A stretch of 51,361 nt of DNA from Acidovorax sp. CCYZU-2555 (GTDB taxonomy: Bacteria; Pseudomonadota; Gammaproteobacteria; Burkholderiales; Burkholderiaceae_C): the NCBI RefSeq assembly GCF_018413525.1, contig NZ_JAHCDD010000040.1:1-51361 (forward strand). The letters run 5' to 3'. Position numbers and translations under genes: made by a program. Shown here piece after piece: positions 44,953 to 51,361 of the stretch (within the stretch, counting starts at the first letter, position 1; each line of letters starts with the position of its first letter). The notes below the pieces were generated by a model. The model ran no database searches and was not told the DNA's origin. It saw only the letters and a program-made list of their open reading frames with translations.

Positions 44953-45309
44953 ATGAGCGACAACACTTCCGACCAGAGCGCAGGCGGCTACTACGCCCGC
45001 CATATCTTCTTTTGCCTCAATGAGCGCCCCGGAGGTGAAGACTGCTGCGCGCTGCACGGCGCCAAGGCAGGTTTTGACCGCTGCAAGTCGCAGGTCAAGG
45101 CCGCTGGCCTGTCCGGTCCCGGCAAGGTGCGCGTCAACAAGGCCGGCTGCCTGGACCGCTGTGCGGGCGGCCCGGTCGCCGTGGTCTATCCCGAAGGCAC
45201 CTGGTACACCTTCATCGATGACAGCGATATCGACGAAATCGTCGAGTCGCACCTGAAAAACGGACAAATTGTCGAGCGTTTGCTCACGCCGCCGGAACTC
45301 GGCCGCTGA
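44953..45309 (+). CDS. thioredoxin-like [2Fe-2S] ferredoxin
   Basis: A 118-residue protein of the Shethna/thioredoxin-like ferredoxin family. Cluster ligands are the Cys in HIFFCLNERPGG, one of the pair in EDCCALHG, and the two in VNKAGCLDRCAGGP, matching the C-x(10-12)-C...C-x3-C pattern. It would carry electrons in the cytoplasm; the partner is unknown. The ATG at 44953 (MSDNTSDQ) is chosen; an in-frame ATG at 44929 is possible. It sits between the VanZ-like gene and a hydrolase gene on the same strand. Confidence 0.93.
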   Translation: MSDNTSDQSAGGYYARHIFFCLNERPGGEDCCALHGAKAGFDRCKSQVKAAGLSGPGKVRVNKAGCLDRCAGGPVAVVYPEGTWYTFIDDSDIDEIVESHLKNGQIVERLLTPPELGR

Positions 45310-45387
45310 AACCCACTCCATCCGACCAGCCCCTGTCTTTCAGGCGCGCGCCGGCCTCGGCACGCGCCGCTTCCATGGAATTGCAAC

Positions 45388-46029
45388 GTGAATGCCCAGA
45401 CTGAACGCTTGACCCTGACGGGCGCCGCCGGCGCCATCGAGGCGCTGCGCGACGCCGCTGTACTGAACGCGGGCCAGCCCCTGCGCGGTGTGGCCATCAT
45501 CGCCCACCCCCATCCGCTGTTTGGCGGCACCATGGACAACAAGGTCGTGCAGACCCTGGCGCGCGCCTTCGTGCAAAGCGGCTTCACCGCCGTGCGCTTC
45601 AATTTTCGCGGCGTGGGCGCAAGCGCCGGCACGCACGATGCGGGCCAGGGCGAACTGCAGGACCTGCTCGAAGTCGTGCGCCAGGTCGCGCCCGAAGGCC
45701 CGATCGCGCTGGCCGGCTTCTCGTTCGGCGCTTTCGTGACCAGCCATGCGCTGGCCCAGCTCTGGCCCGAAGGCCGGATCGAGCGTGCGGTACTGGTCGG
45801 CACGGCCACCAGCCGCTTCAGCGTCGCCCCCGTGCCCGCCGATGCGCAGCAGCGCACGCTGATCGTGCATGGCGAAGCCGACGACACCGTGGAGCTGTCC
45901 TCGGTCATGGACTGGGCGCGCCCGCAGATACTCCCTGTCACAGTTGTCCCCGGAGGCGGTCATTTCTTTCACGGACAATTGCCGCTGCTCAAGAGCCTGG
46001 TGGTCCGCCACCTGCTGCCGGGTCTGTGA
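45388..46029 (+). CDS. alpha/beta hydrolase
   Basis: A 213-residue hydrolase starting at GTG. It has the oxyanion motif AIIAHPHPLFGGTMDN, the nucleophile elbow GFSFGAF (Ser), the Asp in IVHGEADDTVEL and His in VPGGGHFFHGQLP, so the Ser-Asp-His triad is complete. It belongs to the short YbbA-like/osmotically regulated alpha/beta hydrolase group; the substrate is unknown. A hairpin with a T-run follows at 46051-46097. Confidence 0.9.
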   Translation: MNAQTERLTLTGAAGAIEALRDAAVLNAGQPLRGVAIIAHPHPLFGGTMDNKVVQTLARAFVQSGFTAVRFNFRGVGASAGTHDAGQGELQDLLEVVRQVAPEGPIALAGFSFGAFVTSHALAQLWPEGRIERAVLVGTATSRFSVAPVPADAQQRTLIVHGEADDTVELSSVMDWARPQILPVTVVPGGGHFFHGQLPLLKSLVVRHLLPGL

Positions 46030-46050
46030 CGTCCAAGGTTGGCGGCCGCA

Positions 46051-46097
46051 GCCGCCAGCCACGCTTCGCCGCTCGCTGCACTGGCGGGCGTTTTTTC
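46051..46097 (+). terminator. intrinsic terminator after the alpha/beta hydrolase gene
   Basis: CCGCCAG (46052-46058) pairs with CTGGCGG (46081-46087) around a GC-rich loop that can fold further, followed by GCG and TTTTTT (46091-46096). This is a plausible Rho-independent terminator between the hydrolase and the DD-carboxypeptidase genes. Confidence 0.6.
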
Positions 46098-46117
46098 CTG
46101 TTTCCCCTGAGCCTTAC

Positions 46118-47299
46118 ATGACCCCGATATTCAACACCTTGCGTGTTCTTGCCGTCACCGTGGCAATGGCGCCCGCATTCGCGCCCAACTTCGCGCTGGC
46201 CCAGATCAGCCTGCCCCAGCCGCCCGAAATCGCCGCGCGCAACTACCTGCTGGTCGACGTCACCGCCAACCAGGTCCTGGGTGCCAAGGACATCGACGCG
46301 CCCATCGAGCAGGCCTCGCTGACCAAGCTGATGACCGGCTACCTGGTGTTCGATGCGCTGCGCGCCAAGAAAATCACGCTCGAGCAGCGCTTCCCGGTCA
46401 GCGAACGCGCCTGGAAGATGCCCGGCTCGCGCATGTTCATCGACCCCAAGATGCAGGTGCCCGTCGACGACCTGATCAAGGGCATGATCGTCCAGTCGGG
46501 CAATGACGCCACCATGGCGCTGGCCGAAGGCGTGGGCGGTTCGCAGGAAAACTTCGTGCGCCTGATGAATGAGCAGGCCAAGGCCCTGGGCATGAAGGGC
46601 ACGAGCTACAAGAACCCCGAAGGCCTGACCGAACCCGGTCACCTGACCACGGCGCGCGACCTGTCCATCCTGGCCCAGCGCCTGATGCAGGAGTTCCCCG
46701 AGTACATGCACTACTACTCGACCAAGCAGTACCACTACGAAGGCACGCCGGCGTCGAACGGCACCAACCGCAACACGCTGCTGTTTCGCGACCCCACGGT
46801 CGACGGCCTGAAGACCGGCCACACCGCCGCTGCCGGCTACTGCCTGGTGTCGACCGCCAAGCGCACCATGCCCCAGGTGGGCGAGCGCCGCCTGCTGTCC
46901 ATCGTGCTGGGCGCTTCGAGCTCCAATGCGCGCGCCACCGAAAGCCAGAAGCTGCTGAACTGGGGCTATACCGCGTTCGACTCGGTCAAGCTGTTCGACG
47001 TAGGCCAGCCCGTGGCCACGCCCGAAGTCTGGAAGGGCCAGGCCAGCACCATCCAGATCGGCCAGCCCAATGCCATCGTCGTGACCGTGCCCGCAGGCTC
47101 GGCCGGCAAGCTCAAGACCGAAGTCGTGCGCCAGGATCCGCTGATCGCCCCGTTCACCAAGGGCCAGGCCATGGGCACGCTCAAGGTGACGCTGGACGGC
47201 CAGGTTGTTGCCGAAGTACCACTCGTGGCGCTCGAAGCCGTCGAGCAGGCCGGCTTCTTCGGCCGCCTCTGGGACGCCATCCGCCTCTGGATAAAGTAA
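46118..47299 (+). CDS. dacC: D-alanyl-D-alanine carboxypeptidase (PBP5/6 type)
   Basis: A 393-residue low-molecular-weight PBP that removes the terminal D-Ala from peptidoglycan pentapeptides. It has an exported signal peptide (MTPIFNTLRVLAVTVAMAPAFAPNFALA), the SxxK motif at Ser67 (SLTK), SGN at 127-129 and KTG at 232-234, then a C-terminal beta domain. It ends in a membrane-binding amphipathic helix (GFFGRLWDAIRLWIK). The gene symbol is used in the broad family sense; dacA is equally possible. It precedes the str operon. Confidence 0.93.
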   Translation: MTPIFNTLRVLAVTVAMAPAFAPNFALAQISLPQPPEIAARNYLLVDVTANQVLGAKDIDAPIEQASLTKLMTGYLVFDALRAKKITLEQRFPVSERAWKMPGSRMFIDPKMQVPVDDLIKGMIVQSGNDATMALAEGVGGSQENFVRLMNEQAKALGMKGTSYKNPEGLTEPGHLTTARDLSILAQRLMQEFPEYMHYYSTKQYHYEGTPASNGTNRNTLLFRDPTVDGLKTGHTAAAGYCLVSTAKRTMPQVGERRLLSIVLGASSSNARATESQKLLNWGYTAFDSVKLFDVGQPVATPEVWKGQASTIQIGQPNAIVVTVPAGSAGKLKTEVVRQDPLIAPFTKGQAMGTLKVTLDGQVVAEVPLVALEAVEQAGFFGRLWDAIRLWIK

Positions 47300-47300
47300 C

Positions 47301-47491
47301 TGGCTCCCCACGCTTGCTCACTTCGTGTAGCTGCGCTGCCCCTCCACGAGGGGCTGTTTTGCCTTGGGGCGGCCCGGCGGCAAAACTGGCCCCCACGCTC
47401 CCTCACTTCGTGTGGTCGCTGCCCCCCGAGGGGGCCGCGTTTTGCCTTGGGGCGGCCCGGCGGCAAAACCTGGCTCCCCGCGCTTGCTCGC
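47301..47491. repeat. tandem intergenic GC-rich repeat (two full copies and a partial third)
   Basis: Copy 1 spans 47301-47386 and copy 2 spans 47387-47469. Both run from TGGC(T/C)CCC(C)ACGCT to a shared end that includes TTTTGCCTTGGGGCGGCCCG. A partial third copy begins at 47471. Each unit ends in an inverted repeat (GTTTTGCC...GGCAAAAC) and carries an inner hairpin (GCCCC...GGGGC). It has no coding capacity. Related repeats are spread through comamonad genomes in my general knowledge. It may also terminate dacC. The rest of the 344-bp gap, 47492-47643, contains the rpsL promoter. Confidence 0.7.
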
Positions 47492-47550
47492 AGCTTCTCA
47501 CCAGTGCCTCCAATACATGCTAGGAAGGCAGGGGTGCTTGGCGAGGCGGC

Positions 47551-47579
47551 TTGCTTTGCTTGAGCCAAGCTGCTACAGT
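47551..47579 (+). promoter_or_regulatory. probable promoter of the str operon
   Basis: TTGCTT at 47551-47556 and TACAGT at 47574-47579 are separated by 17 bases, a sigma-70-like arrangement. Transcription would begin near 47587, leaving a leader of about 57 bases. The leader opens with a palindrome, TTCGGAA-A-TTCCGAA at 47589-47603, which may be an operator or RNA hairpin. Confidence 0.5.
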
Positions 47580-47643
47580 CGAATGCTTTTCGGAAATTCC
47601 GAAGGGATTCACGTTTTCGTTTTTTACGTTTAGGGACGTATAC

Positions 47644-48021
47644 ATGCCAACCATTAACCAGCTCGTTCGTCAGGGGCGCTCGGTCGAAACGATCAAGTCC
47701 AAGAGCCCTGCGATGGAAAACTCTCCACAGCGCCGCGGCGTGTGCACACGTGTGTACACCACGACGCCTAAGAAGCCTAACTCCGCTCTGCGTAAGGTCG
47801 CCAAGGTGCGCCTGACCAACGGTTTTGAGGTCATTTCGTACATTGGCGGTGAAGGCCACAACCTGCAGGAACACAGCGTCGTGCTGGTTCGCGGCGGTCG
47901 TGTCAAGGATTTGCCAGGTGTGCGTTACCACATCGTCCGTGGTTCGCTCGACTTGCAAGGCGTCAAGGATCGCAAGCAATCGCGCTCCAAGTACGGTGCC
48001 AAGCGTCCCAAGAAGGCCTAA
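47644..48021 (+). CDS. rpsL: 30S ribosomal protein S12
   Basis: A 125-residue S12 starting [13 protein letters not shown]. The decoding-centre loop [25 protein letters not shown] and [15 protein letters not shown] are intact. Lys43 and Lys88, where substitutions give streptomycin resistance, are both wild-type. Its codons are more A/T-tolerant than surrounding genes, in line with a highly expressed gene. It opens the str operon; rpoC does not lie directly upstream. Confidence 0.99.
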   Translation: MPTINQLVRQGRSVETIKSKSPAMENSPQRRGVCTRVYTTTPKKPNSALRKVAKVRLTNGFEVISYIGGEGHNLQEHSVVLVRGGRVKDLPGVRYHIVRGSLDLQGVKDRKQSRSKYGAKRPKKA

Positions 48022-48080
48022 GCCTTTTTGTAGACAGATTTTCGGTGTTTGTCCTGCCGGGCAGGTAGTTCAAACGTAGT

Positions 48081-48110
48081 GACCCCAAGCGCAAATGTTT
48101 TGCGTGGGTC
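48081..48110 (+). promoter_or_regulatory. hairpin in the rpsL-rpsG intercistronic region
   Basis: GACCC (48081-48085) pairs with GGGTC (48106-48110), and CGCAAA (48090-48095) with TTTGCG (48099-48104), leaving a small internal bulge and a 3-base loop. The 162-base spacing between rpsL and rpsG also holds CCTGC-CGG-GCAGG. There is no T-run, so it is not a terminator. In E. coli, S7 represses the operon by binding the RNA between rpsL and rpsG; this is a candidate counterpart. Confidence 0.5.
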
Positions 48111-48183
48111 GAGTAAGTGGGAGTCCTGTTGACCCCCGCGGTGTCTGAAAAGATGCCAACTGAAGCAAAGATAGAGGTAAAAA

Positions 48184-48657
48184 ATGCCACGTCGTCGCGA
48201 AGTCCCCAAACGTGAAATTCTGCCGGATCCTAAGTTCGGCAACGTAGAGCTGTCCAAATTCATGAACGTGATCATGGAAGGCGGCAAGAAGGCAGTTGCA
48301 GAGCGCATCATTTATGGCGCCCTGGAACTGATCCACAAGAAGCACCCCGATAAGGATCCTCTGGAAGCCTTCGTGGTTGCTATCAACAACGTGAAGCCCA
48401 TGGTGGAAGTCAAGTCCCGCCGCGTGGGTGGTGCAAACTACCAAGTGCCTGTTGAAGTGCGCCCTGTCCGTCGTCTGGCTCTGTCCATGCGCTGGATCAA
48501 GGAAGCCGCTCGCAAGCGTGGTGAAAAGTCCATGGCTCAACGCCTGGCCAACGAGCTGCTGGAAGCGACCGAAGGTCGTGGCGGCGCGATGAAGAAGCGT
48601 GATGAAGTGCACCGTATGGCCGAAGCCAACAAGGCATTCAGCCACTTCCGCTTCTAA
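48184..48657 (+). CDS. rpsG: 30S ribosomal protein S7
   Basis: A 157-residue S7 that nucleates assembly of the 30S head. It begins [20 protein letters not shown], has [18 protein letters not shown] and [36 protein letters not shown] in the RNA-binding helices, and ends with [11 protein letters not shown]. An AGAGG ribosome site is just upstream. It is the operon's likely autoregulator, binding RNA upstream of its own gene. Confidence 0.99.
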   Translation: MPRRREVPKREILPDPKFGNVELSKFMNVIMEGGKKAVAERIIYGALELIHKKHPDKDPLEAFVVAINNVKPMVEVKSRRVGGANYQVPVEVRPVRRLALSMRWIKEAARKRGEKSMAQRLANELLEATEGRGGAMKKRDEVHRMAEANKAFSHFRF

Positions 48658-48683
48658 ACGGCGTTAGCGCTTTCTTGACACGG

Positions 48684-48711
48684 GGCCGCTCGCAAATTTT
48701 TGCCTGCGGCC
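48684..48711 (+). other. nested hairpin between rpsG and fusA
   Basis: GGCCGC (48684-48689) pairs with GCGGCC (48706-48711), enclosing a smaller GCAA/TTGC stem. It lies in the 143-base spacer. No T-run follows it immediately, so it is more likely an RNA processing or stability element than a full terminator. Confidence 0.35.
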
Positions 48712-48800
48712 TTGTCTCGATTCAGAGCGCCCCCAAATTAACTGTTGCCCACTTTGTTGGAGTGGCAGTGATTCTCCAGATGATCAATTAAGGATCCACC

Positions 48801-50909
48801 ATGGCTCGCAAGACCCCCATTGAGCGCTACCGCAACATCGGTATTTCTGCTCACATCGACGCAGGTAAGACAACCACCACCGAGCGTATCCTGTTCTATA
48901 CCGGCGTGAACCACAAGCTGGGCGAAGTGCACGATGGCGCTGCCACCATGGACTGGATGGAGCAAGAGCAAGAGCGCGGCATCACGATCACCTCCGCTGC
49001 CACGACCTGCTTCTGGTCGGGCATGGACCACTCGTTCCCCGAGCACCGCTTCAACATCATTGACACCCCCGGCCACGTCGACTTCACGATTGAAGTCGAG
49101 CGCTCGATGCGCGTGCTGGATGCTGCCTGCATGGTCTACTGTGCTGTGGGTGGCGTGCAGCCCCAGTCGGAAACCGTGTGGCGCCAAGCCAACAAGTACC
49201 GCGTGCCCCGTCTGGCCTTCGTGAACAAGATGGACCGTACCGGCGCCAACTTCTTCAAGGTCGTCGAGCAGATCAAGACCCGCCTGAAGGGCAACCCCGT
49301 GCCCGTCGTCGTGCCAATCGGTGCCGAAGACGGTTTCGAAGGTGTGGTTGACCTGCTCAAGATGAAGGCCATCTTCTGGGACGAAAAGTCGCAGGGCATG
49401 AAGTTCGAATACCGCGACATCCCCGCCGACCTGGTCGACGTGGCGAACGAGTGGCGCGAAAAGATGGTCGAAGCCGCGGCTGAAGCCAGCGAAGAGTTCA
49501 TGAACAAGTACTTGGAAGAGGGCACCCTCTCCGAAGAAGAAATCATGAGCGGTCTGCGCACGCGTACTCTGGCTGTTGAAATCCAGCCCATGCTGTGCGG
49601 CTCGGCCTTCAAGAACAAGGGTGTTCAGCGCATGCTGGACGCCGTGATCCAGTTCCTGCCCGCTCCCGTGGAAGTGGCTGCGATCGAAGGTACCGATCCT
49701 GACGACGAAGAAAAGAAGCTGACGCGCAAGGCAGACGACAGCGAAAAGTTCGCTGCGTTGGCTTTCAAGCTGATGACCGACCCCTTCGTGGGCCAGCTGA
49801 CTTTCGTGCGCGTTTACTCGGGCGTTTTGACCAAGGGCGACACCGTCCTGAACGCGGTCAAGGGCAAGAAGGAACGTATCGGCCGTATCGTGCAGATGCA
49901 TGCCAACGAACGTCTGGAAGTCGAAGAAATTCGCGCCGGCGACATCGCTGCCTGCGTGGGCCTGAAGGACGTGACGACCGGCGAAACCCTGTCCGACCTG
50001 AACTTCCCCATCATCCTGGAACGTATGGTCTTCCCCGAGCCCGTGATTGCCCAGGCTGTGGAACCCAAGACCAAGGCCGACCAGGAAAAGATGGGTATTG
50101 CCCTGTCGCGCCTGGCCGCTGAAGATCCGTCGTTCCGCGTGCGCTCCGATGAAGAATCGGGCCAGACCATCATCGCCGGTATGGGCGAGCTGCATCTGGA
50201 AATTATTGTCGACCGCATGAAGCGCGAATTCGGCGTGGAAGCCAACGTTGGCAAGCCACAAGTGGCTTACCGCGAAACCATCCGCAAGACCGTCGAAGAT
50301 GCCGAAGGCAAGTTCGTGCGTCAGTCGGGCGGTAAGGGCCAGTACGGTCACGTGGTGCTGAAGATCGAACCCAACGAAGCCGGCAAGGGCATCGAGTTCG
50401 TCGACGCGATCAAGGGTGGTGTGGTTCCTCGCGAATACATCCCCGCGGTCGAAAAGGGTATCAACGAAGCCGTCACGCAAGGCGTGCTGGCTGGCTACCC
50501 CGTGGTTGACGTCAAGGTCACGCTGCACTTCGGTTCGTACCACGATGTGGACTCGAACGAACTCGCGTTCAAGATGGCTGCCATCTTCGGTTTCAAGGAA
50601 GGTTGCCGCAAGGCCAGCCCCGTGATTCTGGAACCCATGATGTCCGTGGAAGTGGAAACTCCCGAAGACTACGCCGGTACTGTGATGGGCGATCTGTCCT
50701 CGCGTCGCGGCATGGTCCAGGGCATGGACGACATGGTCGGTGGCGGCAAGGCCATCCGTGCCGAAGTCCCGCTGTCGGAAATGTTCGGTTACGCCACCTC
50801 GCTGCGCTCGGCAACGCAAGGTCGCGCTACCTACACGATGGAGTTCAAGCACTACGCTGAAGCTCCCCGTAACGTTTCGGAAGCCATCATGGCTGCCCGC
50901 ACGAAGTAA
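48801..50909 (+). CDS. fusA: translation elongation factor G
   Basis: A 702-residue GTPase that moves tRNA and mRNA through the ribosome. GTP-binding motifs are [14 protein letters not shown] at residues 17-30 (P-loop), the switch region [19 protein letters not shown] and NKMDRTG. Domains II to V follow, with the conserved [22 protein letters not shown] in domain III and the [10 protein letters not shown] motif in domain IV. AAGGATCCACC precedes the ATG. It lies between rpsG and tuf, the usual str order. Confidence 0.99.
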   Translation: MARKTPIERYRNIGISAHIDAGKTTTTERILFYTGVNHKLGEVHDGAATMDWMEQEQERGITITSAATTCFWSGMDHSFPEHRFNIIDTPGHVDFTIEVERSMRVLDAACMVYCAVGGVQPQSETVWRQANKYRVPRLAFVNKMDRTGANFFKVVEQIKTRLKGNPVPVVVPIGAEDGFEGVVDLLKMKAIFWDEKSQGMKFEYRDIPADLVDVANEWREKMVEAAAEASEEFMNKYLEEGTLSEEEIMSGLRTRTLAVEIQPMLCGSAFKNKGVQRMLDAVIQFLPAPVEVAAIEGTDPDDEEKKLTRKADDSEKFAALAFKLMTDPFVGQLTFVRVYSGVLTKGDTVLNAVKGKKERIGRIVQMHANERLEVEEIRAGDIAACVGLKDVTTGETLSDLNFPIILERMVFPEPVIAQAVEPKTKADQEKMGIALSRLAAEDPSFRVRSDEESGQTIIAGMGELHLEIIVDRMKREFGVEANVGKPQVAYRETIRKTVEDAEGKFVRQSGGKGQYGHVVLKIEPNEAGKGIEFVDAIKGGVVPREYIPAVEKGINEAVTQGVLAGYPVVDVKVTLHFGSYHDVDSNELAFKMAAIFGFKEGCRKASPVILEPMMSVEVETPEDYAGTVMGDLSSRRGMVQGMDDMVGGGKAIRAEVPLSEMFGYATSLRSATQGRATYTMEFKHYAEAPRNVSEAIMAARTK

Positions 50910-50927
50910 AATAGGTTTTTGTCCGTC

Positions 50928-50947
50928 GGCTGTCCGCAAGGATGGCC
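50928..50947 (+). other. hairpin with GNRA loop between fusA and tuf
   Basis: GGCTGTCC and GGATGGCC pair completely, allowing two G-U pairs, around a GCAA tetraloop. It lies 18 bases after the fusA stop in the 152-base spacer. No T-run follows, so tuf can still be read from the operon; the element may mark RNA processing or stabilise the fusA 3' end. Confidence 0.4.
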
Positions 50948-51061
50948 TTCGGGCTTGCCAGGTCTGCGATTGAGTGCCTCCCTGTTTCCTGTGCGGGGGG
51001 AATCAGCAATTCGATGCAGACGTTAAACATCACACAGGTTTTGCTCTTTTGGAGAAATCTC

Positions 51062-51361
51062 ATGGCAAAAGGTAAGTTCGAACGCACCAAGCCCCACGTC
51101 AACGTGGGCACCATCGGTCACGTTGACCACGGCAAGACAACCCTGACGGCTGCTATCGCAACCGTTCTGTCGGCCAAGTTCGGCGGCGAAGCCAAGAAGT
51201 ACGACGAAATCGACAAGGCGCCTGAAGAAAAGGCCCGCGGTATTACCATCAATACCTCGCACGTCGAATACGAAACCGCTGGTCGCCACTACGCCCACGT
51301 TGACTGCCCAGGCCACGCTGACTATGTGAAGAACATGATCACCGGCGCTGCTCAAATGGAC
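51062..51361 (+). CDS. tuf: translation elongation factor Tu, N-terminal 100 residues
   Basis: The start of EF-Tu, which carries aminoacyl-tRNA to the ribosome. It begins [32 protein letters not shown], with the P-loop GHVDHGKT, then switch I ([17 protein letters not shown]) and [12 protein letters not shown]. The window cuts it at residue 100 (QMD), so the rest is missing only because of the boundary. A GGAG ribosome site lies 8 bases upstream. A second tuf copy elsewhere is common in proteobacteria but not visible here. Confidence 0.99.
   Translation, partial: MAKGKFERTKPHVNVGTIGHVDHGKTTLTAAIATVLSAKFGGEAKKYDEIDKAPEEKARGITINTSHVEYETAGRHYAHVDCPGHADYVKNMITGAAQMD

Overview
The window is a 51.4 kb piece of a GC-rich betaproteobacterial chromosome, most likely from the Comamonadaceae (order Burkholderiales). 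This rests on the very high GC and GC-ending codon use, the gatCAB/mreBCD-mrdA divergence, the TTG/GTG starts, the metal-ligand type of HemB, the presence of HemJ, and a tandem GC-rich intergenic repeat of a kind I associate with comamonads. The genus cannot be fixed from the sequence alone. Almost all of it is dense chromosomal coding sequence. I see no tRNA or rRNA gene, CRISPR array, transposase, phage gene or restriction system.

Layout, left to right. (1) 1-2245: an iron-type cell-surface signalling operon on the minus strand (ECF sigma factor, FecR anti-sigma regulator, start of a TonB receptor with an STN signalling domain). (2) 2370-7961: a tripartite RND efflux operon (adaptor, pump, outer-membrane channel) on the plus strand. 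The two operons diverge from one AT-rich region with back-to-back promoters that share a palindrome. (3) 7958-13369: an accessory block of short-chain dehydrogenases, SnoaL/NTF2-like small proteins, a saccharopine-dehydrogenase-like reductase, and AraC and LysR regulators placed head-to-head with their probable targets. (4) 13495-18090: exonuclease III and pyrE head to head, a coiled-coil exported protein, a small membrane protein, a stand-alone RelA/SpoT-domain protein and two small unknown proteins. (5) 18323-27806: HPP-CBS membrane protein, gatCAB (minus), then mreBCD and the PBP2 gene mrdA (plus). (6) 27821-33185: a polar amino-acid ABC transporter, a TauE/SafE transporter, and an ammonium transporter gene preceded by a sigma-54 promoter and two NtrC-type sites. 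(7) 33187-38808: a GMC oxidoreductase, then an Mla/MCE-type lipid transport operon (permease with extra N-terminal domain, ATPase, MCE protein, lipoprotein). (8) 39023-47299: small exported protein, MarC, dienelactone hydrolase, CorA, hemB and hemJ, VanZ, a thioredoxin-like ferredoxin, an alpha/beta hydrolase and a DD-carboxypeptidase. (9) 47644 to the end: the str operon rpsL-rpsG-fusA-tuf, with structured intergenic RNA.

Several parts work together: the cell-shape and peptidoglycan genes (mre, mrdA, dacC), haem synthesis (hemB beside hemJ), envelope maintenance (MCE operon, RND pump), translation (gatCAB, str operon), and nitrogen-controlled ammonium uptake. No completely novel system stands out. 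The most interesting signals are regulatory: the shared operator between the iron operon and the efflux operon, the NtrC/sigma-54 control region of amt with an unexplained minus-strand terminator beside it, an inverted-repeat-bounded intergenic element at 40898-41033, and the hairpins inside the str operon. The stand-alone alarmone-synthetase-like protein with an unassigned C-terminal domain is the most interesting protein.
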